From Selaginella moellendorffii (Eukaryota; Streptophyta; Lycopodiopsida; Selaginellales; Selaginellaceae), in NCBI RefSeq assembly GCF_000143415.4, contig NW_003314277.1:1919542-1983541 (forward strand): DNA of 64,000 nt. Direction: 5' to 3'. The notes beneath the pieces are model-generated. The model did no database searches. It was given only the letters and a program-made list of their open reading frames with translations, and was not told where the DNA came from. Positions 11,676-22,060 of the stretch are shown here, piece by piece. Position 1 is the first letter of the stretch, and each line of letters opens with the position of its first letter. Made by a program: the position numbers and the translations under genes.

Positions 11676-12791
11676 TCACTGGATGTCCACGCTGTGCTTG
11701 ATCTTGGCGAGCTCCATCTGCGCTTGCATGAGCAGCTGCATTCGATGGAGCTCCAGATCTTTGGTGAATTGCATCCGGATCTTCTCCAGATCCACCAGCT
11801 GCTGCCGCTTGCACTCCTCCATGCGCTCGAAGATCTCGCCCAGCTTGGCGATGGCACCGGCGAGCGGCGACGAGGAAGACGAGGACGAAGATGGCGATCC
11901 CATCTTCCTCTTCTTCTTCTTCTTCGCGGCATTGCCACCTCCGCGCTTCTTCGTCTTGAAGTTTAAGACCCACAATAGATCTTCCTGTTCTTCGTGATCT
12001 TGGAGGTCTTCGTCAAGATCATCGTCATTTCCTTCTTCTTCCTCCTCTTCTTCGCTGCTGCTGGGATGATAGTGCTGCCGCTTGGACGGCCTGGGCTTGG
12101 ATTCCTTGCCGGAGTTCTTGACGATGTTCCCAGCATCGGCCCCGATCGGGAGGGACGAGCGAGGAGTGGTGGTGGTGGTGGCGGTGGAGTTCTTGGCGTT
12201 GCTGGCCATCCCGAGAAGCCTGTCAAGGATTCGATAGAACGGCCACTTGCTGGGCGATCCCAACGAGCTCTGCTTCTGCCGCTCCTGCTTGAATTTCTTC
12301 TTGAGCGTGTCCACGCGATTCTTGCACTGGACGTCCGTCTTGGGGCTGTGGCTCCGGATCGTCACCGCCGCCGCCAGCTCCGCCCAGTGATCCAGCCGCA
12401 AATGCCACTTGTTGAGCGCCACGCACTTGTCCCCCCACGCCTGGAGCAGCGCCAGCGTCGCGCCATCGCCCCAATCGTCCCGCCCCAAACCCTGGCTGCT
12501 GCCCCTCACCTGGATCGGCGACTGCTGGAGGAGCTCCGGGTTCGCGCAAGCGATCTGGCCAAACAAATCCTCCTCCTCTTCCTCCTCCTCCTCTCCTCCT
12601 CCTCCTCCCGCGGCTACATTTGGGGCTGGAGTGGAAATCTGCGCTGCTGCTTCTTCCTCTTCCTCTAGATTCTCCTCTTCCGGATTCTCCTCCTCTTCCT
12701 CCTCCTCCTCCTCTTGATCGACAGTGTGAATGCCCTGCTGGAGCTGCCGTAGGAGCACCTGATGCGATCCACTCCTGCTGTTGATCACCAT
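11676..12791 (-). CDS. Trihelix transcription factor (SIP1/ASIL-like)
   Basis: Nuclear GT-element-binding transcription factor. Single exon, 371 aa. The trihelix DNA-binding domain lies at about 104-195, with the three expected Trp-containing helices: DDWGDGATLALLQAWGDK, LRLDHWAELAAAV and KWPFYRILDRLLG, plus the linker KTDVQCKNRVDTLKKKFK. A C-terminal amphipathic coiled coil (about 310-371, LGEIFERMEECKRQQL onward) is characteristic of the SIP1 clade. The protein carries long acidic runs (Glu-rich near residues 27-75 and 244-275), a Lys-rich patch resembling a nuclear localisation signal and a run of Ser. The absence of introns also fits the clade. The start codon lies 233 bp from the start codon of the divergent formate-THF ligase gene. 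Confidence 0.88.
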   Translation of the reverse strand: MVINSRSGSHQVLLRQLQQGIHTVDQEEEEEEEEENPEEENLEEEEEAAAQISTPAPNVAAGGGGGEEEEEEEEDLFGQIACANPELLQQSPIQVRGSSQGLGRDDWGDGATLALLQAWGDKCVALNKWHLRLDHWAELAAAVTIRSHSPKTDVQCKNRVDTLKKKFKQERQKQSSLGSPSKWPFYRILDRLLGMASNAKNSTATTTTTPRSSLPIGADAGNIVKNSGKESKPRPSKRQHYHPSSSEEEEEEEGNDDDLDEDLQDHEEQEDLLWVLNFKTKKRGGGNAAKKKKKRKMGSPSSSSSSSSPLAGAIAKLGEIFERMEECKRQQLVDLEKIRMQFTKDLELHRMQLLMQAQMELAKIKHSVDIQ

Positions 12792-13024
12792 CGCATCAAG
12801 AAGCCATAGCCATCCGGAAGAACCCTAGATCCACCCGTATATTCTGGCAGTGCAAACCCAAAATATTCCGCCTAACAGAATATTCCTCCGGTGGGGCATA
12901 TACCGACAGCGATAGCCGGGGGTGGCATATTCCGCCCGTGCGCGAGCATATGCTCAGACGGATTCCAGTAGACGGCGGATATGGTGAGCAGCAGCAAAGC
13001 TCTCCAGCGGAGGAGTGCTCGAGA
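12792..13024. promoter_or_regulatory. Compact head-to-head intergenic region
   Basis: These 233 bp separate the start codons of the trihelix factor (minus) and formate-THF ligase (plus), so any promoter elements must be shared or tightly packed. The stretch holds three ATATTC(C)-type words (around 12861, 12881 and 12928) of unknown meaning. No TATA box is obvious. Confidence 0.45.
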
Positions 13025-15564
13025 ATGGCGCCACCGACCTCGTCTTCGCCGCGCAAGCTCGAGATCGTTAATCCGGTGCCGGCGGACATCGACATTGCGC
13101 AGTCGGTCGATCCGCTGCCCATTGCCTCCATCGCGCAGGACTTAGGTTTGTCGCCCCACGAGTTCCAGCTCTACGGCCCCTCCAAGGCCAAGGCAAGCCC
13201 CTCTCTCCCTCTCTCAATCACTCCCTCGCCACGGCTCTACATTCGATCGATCGATCGATCCAGCGCGCGGTTTTGGTGATTTCTTTTGCTTTCTTTGTGC
13301 TCTCGCCAGGTGCTCTTGCCCGTCCGGGATCGCCTCAAGAACCATCCCGATGGATTCTACGTCGTGGTGGCCGGGATTACGCCGACGCCGCTGGGAGAGG
13401 GCAAATCGACCACCACTGTTGGGCTCGGGCAAGCCATGGGGGCTCATCTCGGAAAGAAGGTGAGCTCTTTCCTCCTCTACTGTAGGATCTAGAGTGAGTG
13501 ATCTAGAGTCCTCCTTTGGCTTGCTTTCTATCGCAAACACTGTTTGCGATATTTCGTCGTGAATTTCCTCTGCATTTACATGGATTCCATCGTGCTGGAA
13601 TACGTTGTTTATTGTTTTTGCTATCATCCTGCTCTAAATTCTTTCTTTGTCAAAGCTCTCTGATTGTCAAAGTTCTCTGGCTAGAACTTTTTCATCTATT
13701 GTCAAAGTTCTCTGGCTAGAACTGATGTAACTTCTCGAAGTTCTCTGGCTAGAACTTGGCTCTTAAAGCTCGCAAAGCTCCAGTCAGTCGTAGTAAAGTT
13801 CACGATTGCTCGCTAAGTATACTTGGTTCTATCCAGGTTGTGGCTTGCCTACGCCAACCAAGCCAAGGCCCGACGTTTGGGATCAAAGGTGGAGCTGCCG
13901 GAGGAGGATACAGTCAAGTGATTCCGATGGAGGAGTTTAATCTCCATCTCACTGGCGACATACACGCGATCACCGCAGCCAACAATCTACTTGCGGCCGC
14001 CATCGACGCTCGGATGTTCCACGAGAACACCCAGTCGGACAAGGCTCTGTTCAACAGGCTGTGTCCCGCGGACAAGGAAGGGAAGAGAAGCTTTGCGAAG
14101 GTGATGTACACTCGCTTGAAGAAGCTCGGCATCGAGAAGACGGATCCAAACCAGCTCACGGCAGAAGAGACGAAGAAGTTCGCGAGACTGGACATTGATC
14201 CCGCCACTATCACCTGGAAGAGAGTGATGGACGTGAACGACAGGTTTCTTAGGAAGATCACGGTTGGACAGGGGCCGGAGGAGAAGGGGATGACCAGAGA
14301 GACTGGCTTCGACATCTCCGTGGCCAGTGAGATCATGGCGGTCCTCGCATTGACAACTTCGCTGGCGGACATGCGTTCCAGACTGGGAAAGATGGTGATC
14401 GGATCGAGCAAAGCCGGCGATCCCGTCACGGCTGACGATCTGGGAGTCGGAGGGGCATTGACAGTTCTCATGAAGGACGCGATCCATCCAACTCTGATGC
14501 AAACGCTGGAGGGAACTCCAGTCTTCGTTCACGCCGGACCGTTTGCCAACATTGCTCACGGGAACTCGTCCATCGTTGCCGACCAGATTGCTCTCAAGCT
14601 CGTTGGTCCGGAAGGCTTTGTGATAACTGAGGCAGGCTTTGGAGCTGATATCGGGTGTGAGAAGTTCATGGATATCAAGTGTAGATACAGCGGGCTGAGA
14701 CCTCAGTGCGCGGTCATTGTGGCGACTGTCCGAGCTCTCAAGATGCATGGTGGAGGTCCAGCCGTTGTTGCTGGCAAGCCTCTTGATGCGGCCTACAAAA
14801 GTGAGAACTTGGAGCTGGTTCGAGCGGGGTGCTCCAATCTGGTGAAGCACATCGAGAACACGAGATCTTACGGTGTCAACGTGGTGGTCGGGATCAACGT
14901 GTTCGCCACTGACACCGAAGCCGAGCTTGCCGCGGTGAAGTCGATCGCTTTGGACGCGGGTGCCTTCGACGCGGTTCTGTGCACGCACTACGCGAGTGGT
15001 GGCGAGGGAGCTGTAAGTTTGGTTTCAGTTGTTTCCATGGTTTAAGCTTTGCTTGGTTGGTTTTTTCGTTTTCTACCAGGTGGAGCTCGGGTATGCTGTG
15101 CAAAGAGCCTGCGAACGACACAGCGCGCCTCTAAAGTTCCTGTACCCGCTGGAGCTGAGCATCAAGGAGAAGATCGAGGCGATTGCGAAGTTCTACGGTG
15201 CCGACAATGTGGAGTACGAGTCAGAAGTAAGCTCTCCATTTGCTTCTCGATCTTCTTCTCATTTGCTCGTCCCGATCGTTGCTCACAGGCAGAAGCAAAG
15301 ATCGAGCTCTACACGAGACAAGGCTTCTCGCAACTTCCCATTTGCATGGCGAAGACGCAGTACTCGTTCTCGCACGATCCATCGCTCAAGGGAGTTCCAA
15401 AGGGATTCACGCTGCCCATCCGAGACGTGCGCGCGAGCGTGGGTGCCGGTTTTATATACCCGCTGGTTGGGGCCATGAGCACCATGCCTGGCTTGCCGAC
15501 CAGGCCGTGCTTCTACGACATTGATTTGGACATTGAAAGTGGGAAGGTTTTGGGATTGTCGTGA
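13025..15564 (+). CDS. Formate-tetrahydrofolate ligase (10-formyl-THF synthetase)
   Basis: Cytosolic enzyme making 10-formyl-THF from formate, THF and ATP, feeding purine and one-carbon metabolism. Five exons: 13025-13192, 13310-13459, 13837-15012, 15080-15226 and 15289-15564; 638 aa, matching the plant monofunctional enzyme. The nucleotide-binding loop [11 protein letters not shown] is at about 81-91, followed by [20 protein letters not shown] and [20 protein letters not shown], all family hallmarks. The start ATG gives the short N-terminus ([15 protein letters not shown]) expected for an untargeted protein; an upstream in-frame ATG at 12950 exists but is less likely. Intron 1 begins with GC rather than GT (AAG/GCAAGC...AG), a GC-AG intron. 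Intron 2 contains short repeats. No catalytic residue is missing from what I can read. Confidence 0.96.
13648..13756. repeat. Short repeats inside formate-THF ligase intron 2
   Basis: The word TCAAAGTTCTCTGGCTAGAA occurs in two full copies, with one more diverged copy before them (CAAAGCTCTCTGATTG) and one after (CGAAGTTCTCTGGCTAGAA). Spacing is irregular (about 16-40 bp). It is intronic and probably a local slippage or duplication product. Confidence 0.75.
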
Positions 15565-16261
15565 CAGGAAGACTGTGAAAAAAGAAAACCAAGCAAAAAA
15601 CTAATAACATGAGAAAAAAGAACTTTGAAGAATGGCCATTTCTGTTTAAATGCCATTAACTATGTTTTAATCTCTAAATGATATAGCACCAAAGGATTAA
15701 AACATGTAGTGTATTTCACAGAGCGATCACATATTTTATCAACCAATCATATGTTCTATATAACATGAGAAAAAAGAACGTTGAAGAGCTGAGATGCAAT
15801 CGCAAATCTTGTCTTGGCACAAATCTCCTTAACTACCTGTGTACACCTGCGTTATGCCACTCAACGACACCATTTAGAGCTTTCTCATACTGTCCATGAG
15901 ATGGAGACTGAGATCCTTGTACGTGATCGTGTTGCTTGCGACATCAAACTCAAGAAACCCGCGATACTTTGAATCCATACAAACCAACTTGTTTTGGACA
16001 AGTCTCAGTGTGTTGGCTCGGCCCCATTTCGCCTAGGCCCCGAGCGAAGGTGTAGACGTTGCCCTCCAAGGACCACACTACCACCTTGAACTCCTACTGC
16101 TGGCAAAAGATTTGTGCCAGGTAGTTTAGCTTAAATCACCCTTAAACCTGTAATTAATACTATCTCCCTAATTAAAGTTATAGTAAATCTGTTTTTAAAT
16201 TTTGGTGATACGGATCATCATTTTCTCAGGAACTTCTTTTGCTCAGCATACTTTTTCTCAG
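15565..16261. other. 3' flank of formate-THF ligase gene with a duplicated 27-bp word
   Basis: No gene seen. The word TAACATGAGAAAAAAGAAC followed by (T/G)TTGAAGA occurs at about 15604 and again at about 15771. The first copy probably lies in the 3' UTR. Confidence 0.5.
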
Positions 16262-16306
16262 AAGGCTTTGCTTGGTTGTTTTTCAGGTGGAGCTCGGGTA
16301 TGCTGT
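16262..16306 (+). pseudogene. Fragment of formate-THF ligase intron 3/exon 4 junction
   Basis: About 45 bp repeat the end of intron 3 and the start of exon 4 of the upstream gene (compare 15045-15100). GCTTTGCTTGGTTG, a T-rich tract ending in the acceptor CAG, and GTGGAGCTCGGGTATGCTGT are all shared. Similarity stops abruptly on both sides, so it is a relic of a local duplication and not a functional exon. Confidence 0.6.
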
Positions 16307-16403
16307 AAAACTGTTTGGCTTCTTTTTCTCAGCGTCCAAAAGACGTTGGCTCGAGCTTTGCTTTCCGGCACATTTGCGCTGCCGTGTGCTTCTGTGAAGG
16401 TGT

Positions 16404-16905
16404 TTAGTCGAGCCGCTTGAAAGACATGAGGCTTGGTTGGATCCTCAAGGAACACTTGATCCCTGGAATGAGCTCACGTTCCAGGCTCGAAACACAAACA
16501 TCCGCTCCTGGGCGACGGCCGACAACATCCTTCACCACCCTCGCAAACTTGCCTCCAGCTGATGGCATCAGCCAAAAATCCGCGAAAAAACTCTGAGTTC
16601 CCGGTGCAGAAAACAATGAGATGCTTCGCCACCACCGTGTACTGATCGTCTTCCTCTTATCCAAGCAAACTCGCACAAAAACTCTCCAGCACGGATGGCT
16701 GGAGCAGCGCTCTAGCTGACGATTGCCAAGATCTCACATCGCCGTGGCAGCTTTCTCAAGCTCCTCCAAGCTTGGAACGCCATCGCCATCCTTGGGAGCC
16801 CAAACTTTCCATCCCAGCACCTCGTCCTGCAGTTTCCATGGGGTAGAACTGCCCAGCTCTCATGACCATCCGAGTCCAGCACGTCTGTGTTCGTGGTGCC
16901 CTTGA
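16404..16905 (-). pseudogene. Possible coding relic, family not recognised
   Basis: The minus strand holds two protein-like stretches in different frames. One runs over 16404-16640 and includes FFADFWLMPSAGGKFARVV. The other runs over about 16740-16840 and includes LGWKVWAPKDGDGVPSLEE and ends in a stop. Codon composition is closer to the nearby genes than to the AT-rich repeats, and the region is interrupted by stops. I cannot name the family; it may be a decayed gene or a captured fragment. Confidence 0.3.
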
Positions 16906-17044
16906 GCTGTCATGGGTCGTAAGGATCGATGTCTAGTGTCTGGTCCAGTTTGTAATTTCTCCTCTATGAGCATGCTGTGCACTTGCAAAGCCAATGCACT
17001 TGCACTTGTAAAAGCTGTGACAAAGACCTTTGATGTGCCTTGCT

Positions 17045-17320
17045 CGTCTTTCACAAGAAACTGGAGGGATTACATGACCACGTCTGGAGCAAAGCTTGTA
17101 ATGGCTCAAAGCAAACAAAGCAATGCTTTCAGTTCAATCTAAATAAAGTAAGAGCATGGTAATGACTATTTAAACCAATAAATTTATCTCTATAATCTTG
17201 ATTTATCCACTAGTGTATTATTGATTAGCCTATTTGCAGTAAACCTAATAAAAGTTTATTTTTACCCATGGTATATAGAATAACTCATGGTAACCAATGA
17301 TATATTAATATTAATTCTAC
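17045..17320. repeat. Diverged direct repeat, copy A
   Basis: Matches 18140-18440 in the same orientation with scattered differences and small indels. Shared words include ACAAGAAACT, GAGGGATTA, TTGATTTATCCACTAGTGT and GTTTATTTTTACCCATG. The pair brackets about 0.8 kb and could be remnants of the long terminal repeats of an old element, though no TG...CA ends are visible. Confidence 0.7.
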
Positions 17321-17584
17321 CAACTCAAAGTGTAACCTAAGTTGTTAAATTGCAAATGCAAACTCATACAAATGATACATCTCAATCCGTCTTATGAACT
17401 CAAGTATAAGCTTATATAATATGATACAAGAAGGTAATTAAAAATCCATACCCTAAAAACGAATGCGAAATTATAACGCCCAAATGTGTACCCATTCGAA
17501 TCATTGTCTTCATCTCTGTGTATACAATAAAATTAATTACTCAATCTCATTAGATAATACTTGCTAAGATTTATCCTTTGATAC

Positions 17585-17930
17585 TAAATGTAGCATATGT
17601 GGTTTTCACTATTTATCCTAAGATGATTTCACGAAACAAAACTTAAACCCTCTATATGCCACATATCACATGCTACATGCCACATGCTATGTGTTCAAGG
17701 ACAATGAAATAGAATCTAAGTTTCAAGGCCTTGGGCCACTAAATGAAGGAATAAAACCAAACTCCTAAACTTACAACCAAAGAATGTAAGAACCAGAGCA
17801 CGAAATAACTTATAAGCATTCAGCCCAAGAAGTGAAGAATAGGAGTATGAAGCAATTTAGAACAATTTTAGAGCTTCTAACATATTAATGCTAGGACTAA
17901 CAAACAAAACGGAGCCAAATAAAGTATACC
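17585..17930. repeat. Dispersed repeat, related to 62480-62815
   Basis: Shows diverged same-orientation similarity to a stretch 45 kb away. Both have GTAGCA(T/C)A(T/C)GTGGTTTTCA near the start, then CCTTGGGCCA, a run of AAGCACAAAATA-type words and a final AAATAAAG segment. No coding capacity. It is probably part of an old AT-rich transposon family. Confidence 0.55.
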
Positions 17931-18139
17931 GATGGCCTAATGCGAGGATATAAATACTCCACCAACTAGCATGGAATAGAATTTGGGCTTACACCTAAGT
18001 CAAACACAAAACAAGGACAAGTATGCAAATGAAAAGTAGACTATGCCTCAAGTTGGTTAATCATGCTCAACCTACCAATTATCTCTACTATATATTTAGA
18101 ACCCCCTATAATGCCCCCACCCTTGCCCCTGTCTTTCGC

Positions 18140-18440
18140 ACAAGAAACTAGAGGGATTATATGACCATATCTGGAGCAAGGCTTGTAATGGCTCTAAGCA
18201 AAAAAAACAATGCCTTCAGTTCAGTCTAAATAAAGTGTATGAAAGAGTACAATAATGATTATTTGAACCAATAGATTAATCCTTACAATTTTGATTTATC
18301 CACTAGTGTTATGCTAAATAGCTACAGACTAGTCTATTTGCCACTCATTAGTAAACCCAAGAAAAGTTTATTTTTACCCATGATATATGAAATAACTTAT
18401 GGTAACCAATGATAGGTTAATATTAATCTTGCCCCCCACA
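18140..18440. repeat. Diverged direct repeat, copy B
   Basis: Second copy of the repeat at 17045-17320, about 1.1 kb downstream in the same orientation, with about 30 extra bases in the middle. Confidence 0.7.
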
Positions 18441-19005
18441 ATGGGATTTTACCTTTAGTATTAGAAATCAGAAGTTAGTATTTAGGACAAGTTTGAAGTT
18501 TACTAAATATGGAATAGCATTAGATTGTGAATTTGGACATTAGAACAACACCATTGTGTTTAGGACAATCTTTACATTCTGTACATTAGGACCAAATGAA
18601 ACCAACACAAAAGGCATAATAGCAAAAATGTCTAGCAAACATAATAAGTTATCATTTGACAATATTGAGGGATTAGTCTCAATATATAGGGATTCTTGTC
18701 ACTAGCCAGTGCAAGATATAATGAGATAGAAACTCTTTACCAGGTTAATTATGCTTAGCTAATAGTATATAGTAATTTTGTTTTTATGTTCCTCCGGCCT
18801 AAGTATACTCAAAATGCCCAATTAACTCCACTAGCACAAAAGGGACTAATAAATATTCTAACAATACCAACATTTTGCCATCATGCAATAAAGAAGAAAT
18901 ATCCAAAAGGACTCACCAACATATAACTTTTGATATCTGCAATCACATTTGCGACACTTATATAAAATATCAATGACATTGTTTTAAATTTTTTTGTGCT
19001 TGAAC

Positions 19006-19159
19006 AATAATTATTCTTTTTAAAAAGCTCTTGAATAAAGAAATAGATAGATTTTATAATAAGTATTTTGAAGGCAAAAATATGAAGACTAAGAATATAT
19101 CATTTAATATATGAAATCAAACTAAATGAAAATTAATATTTCCAATTGGGAAACCTATT
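19006..19159. repeat. Identical 154-bp direct repeat, copy 1
   Basis: As far as I can read, identical base for base to 19790-19943. Begins AATAATTATTC and ends GGGAAACCTATT. It lacks TG...CA ends, so it does not look like a standard LTR. AT-rich, no coding potential. Confidence 0.85.
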
Positions 19160-19239
19160 TTTAAATTCATTGAAAATTAAGAAGAAAGACAACTACAATA
19201 CCAGAGTGGAATTTAGATTTTTCTTTATGAATATTGAAT

Positions 19240-19785
19240 CCGCAAAGCTTGGAAGACCCTGCAAAGTTGATCGATCCTGGTAACCCGGTAACGAGACGTT
19301 CACTCCCACAAGCCCATCGTGGAGGAAGGACGACGTGCCGGGGCCGACGTAGGAAGGACTACCTGTGCGTTATGATAGAACTGCAAGTTTGGACAAGGAA
19401 AAGCAACTAAAATCACCATACATGCGGGATCAATGTGAAGCCCAGCGAGCTTGAGCCCGGGACAAGACAGCGGTGGCAACGATGTTCACTTTTATGATCA
19501 GGATCGTCCATATTTCTCCCGATTTCGTTTCAAGAGAATAGGCTATACAACGAGAAAATCAGCTAGAGGGGAAACTAGGTGGGTATCTTCCAACTAATAC
19601 AAACTCCATGGTCGGTCAATGCGCCATGACTTAAGCCTATTGGACTAGAATTCTTTGCTATGACAGGGAATTTAGTCAAATCGAAACATCACGGTAGGTC
19701 GTGGATGGATCGACGGTTATTCCGGGACACAGCCACCAAACAACATCGGATGGGAATGCCATAGCTTCCAATCTCGATCTTAGCA
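19240..19785. other. GC-balanced island between identical repeats
   Basis: Composition shifts abruptly from very AT-rich to balanced GC at about 19240 and back at about 19785, exactly where copy 2 of the 154-bp repeat begins. No open reading frame or RNA gene recognised. The style (GGTAACCCGGTAACGAG, GAGCCCGGGACAAGACAGC) resembles structured or organellar DNA more than the surroundings, but I could not assign it. Confidence 0.45.
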
Positions 19786-19789
19786 AATT

Positions 19790-19943
19790 AATAATTATTC
19801 TTTTTAAAAAGCTCTTGAATAAAGAAATAGATAGATTTTATAATAAGTATTTTGAAGGCAAAAATATGAAGACTAAGAATATATCATTTAATATATGAAA
19901 TCAAACTAAATGAAAATTAATATTTCCAATTGGGAAACCTATT
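19790..19943. repeat. Identical 154-bp direct repeat, copy 2
   Basis: Second copy of the 154-bp repeat, 784 bp downstream of the first, same orientation. Confidence 0.85.
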
Positions 19944-20237
19944 ACTTATTTGCATTCTAGCTGTGAAAACTTCAGCACAAAGTCCTATCTATAGAGGTGT
20001 TTCATCTGGTTTCTGTCCAAAACGAACTTTGCTTGCTTCGAGCTTATGTATGACTATCCTCTAATTTAGTAGTACTAGTTCTAGTATAAAGATTAAGGAA
20101 TATATTAGAAAATACTTGAATATTCTACAAATTCATACAGGTTTTAAAGCATGATAAATATCACAATTTAGAATCTATACTATTTCATAGCAAGAATTAT
20201 TGGAATCATTTTGATGTACACAAAATTTCGGTTGTAT

Positions 20238-22060
20238 TTATAATGCTCTAATCTCAGGTTGCAAAAATGATCCACCAGAAGACTGCCGCAGAACAAATGC
20301 TTCCACTGGAGGCGTGGCGTTTAGATCGATTGACAAGCCACCAGCGACACCTGACACACACGATTTCGTATAATCCTCGTCTGCTTGTTGCTGGTCCTCT
20401 TCTTCTTCTTGGATTTGTTCTTGATCAACTTCTTGCTCGCCTTCATCGTCCTCGAAGTTTGCGAACTTCTCTTGTGGTTTTTGCTGGCTGCCATCACTGC
20501 TCTCGAAGTGGGTCTTCAAGCGAGCATCCGTCTCGGGCCTTCTACACACCTTCCTCAGCGTCACCACTTCCTAAACCGGCCACATAAACACGTAAGAATC
20601 TGGAAAAACGATGGAGAACACAGCATGCTTGCCTCGAATTGATCGTGGTCGTAGCGAATCCAAAATCTACAGCGGCACCCCCGGGAGTCGTGCCTCTTTC
20701 GCTGGACGTCGATCACCCTCGCGTCGTAGTAAAGAGCATGCTCGTCGCCTTCCTGGTTGATAGATCATCCAAAAGAAGAATAGAAACTTTGGAGTAAACA
20801 CAAGCACACGAGAGAGAACTCCTATTGCTAAGGAGAAAAAGAAATGGAAGCTTACTTGGAAGCATAGAACATTGTCTCCGGGATAAACTGCAAGACACTC
20901 GAATCCTTCACACGGTAGTGATCTCCTCCGAATGGACTTGAGCTCCACCCATTCATCCTCGTCTCCACCCAGTCCAGCGTATCTTATAAAAATCTCCTAC
21001 AAAAAAAAAGCACAAGGATTCTCGGTTTAGGAAACGAGAAAAACTCGACCAACTTATCACAAAAATCGAGATTTCTGCTTACCGGTCCCGTTTCGGTGAG
21101 CTTATATCCAAGAAAACATCTGATATCGTACCTAGAATTTGCAAGATCATTGTCAAGTTTCTTTAAGTTTTCTGGAAAACTAGAGTTTGTTTCTTACCAG
21201 GCACCATCTTTGCTGGAGATGGCCTCGAATTGAAGCCCGTTTGCTCTTTGAGCTGTGAGGAAAAAAAAAACAAAAAGAAGAAGAAGCTAAGAACAATCAG
21301 CAGACCAAAACTTTACGTACCAAGGAGCTGCTCTGCCGTGCATTTGATCATACTTCTTCCAGAGGACGATGGTCCTGCTCCTTGATCGACTTTATCCAGC
21401 TTTGACAGTTTATATCTCCGGTTTTGGAACCAGTTCCAGATCTGCAGCAAGAATTGTACTTCACTTCTAATTCTCGAGAAAGAAAAGATTGAAAAACTGA
21501 CTTACGCACCTGTTTTGGCCGGACTGGAGCATGACCCGTGCGAGCAGCTCCTTTGCTGCAAGATTTGGAGGCATAAAAACGATTGAATCGAGCAAAAGGA
21601 GCCACTTTACCTGAATTTTTCCGCGAGGGCTTCCTGTACGCTGCGGCATGGAGTGAGTCCATTGTGGTGTACTAACAATTTCTCCATCTCCGCTACCTGG
21701 TAATAGCAAAGTCGTCAAGCCCATGAAAACTCTTGACAAAAGATCCAATCTAGAAACCATCCATCCACATAAAGGGTCATGCAATTCCAAAGTCAAGCCA
21801 CTCCAACTTTGCCGATGCCAAGAACTTCGCTCTAGCTTCCAGGCAATCAAAGTAACCGCAAAACAAACGAAAAAAAGAAAAAAAGAAAAAGAAAAAACAC
21901 CCGGCCTTTCGAGATCGAGAAGAAGGCAATCTAAGAACCGGAAAAAAAAAAAGCGAAAAAAAAACCAGGAAAAGTTCTACGATGACCGCTAAGTTACCTC
22001 TTCCGGGAGAAATCTACAGCGCGTGTTGTTGGCTGTGGAGATTGCGGGTGGCTTCCCCAT
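20238..22060 (-). CDS. SHH-type SAWADEE homeodomain protein (RNA-directed DNA methylation)
   Basis: Nuclear chromatin reader of the SHH1/DTF1 family; in Arabidopsis SHH1 recruits RNA polymerase IV to H3K9-methylated sites. Nine exons on the minus strand: 22060-21998, 21696-21611, 21555-21510, 21441-21321, 21252-21198, 21131-21083, 20996-20856, 20752-20633 and 20570-20238; total 1014 nt, 337 aa. The divergent homeodomain (about 18-75) starts [14 protein letters not shown] and includes [14 protein letters not shown]. The SAWADEE tandem-Tudor-like domain (about 115-250) includes [45 protein letters not shown] and the Cys/His cluster [13 protein letters not shown]...RKVCRRPE that suggests the zinc site. 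The last intron is GC-AG (GAG/GCAAGC). The acidic, Gln-rich C-terminal tail ends with a DLNATP motif fitting the DLNxxP EAR consensus. Whether it is SHH1- or SHH2-like is not resolvable here. Confidence 0.9.
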
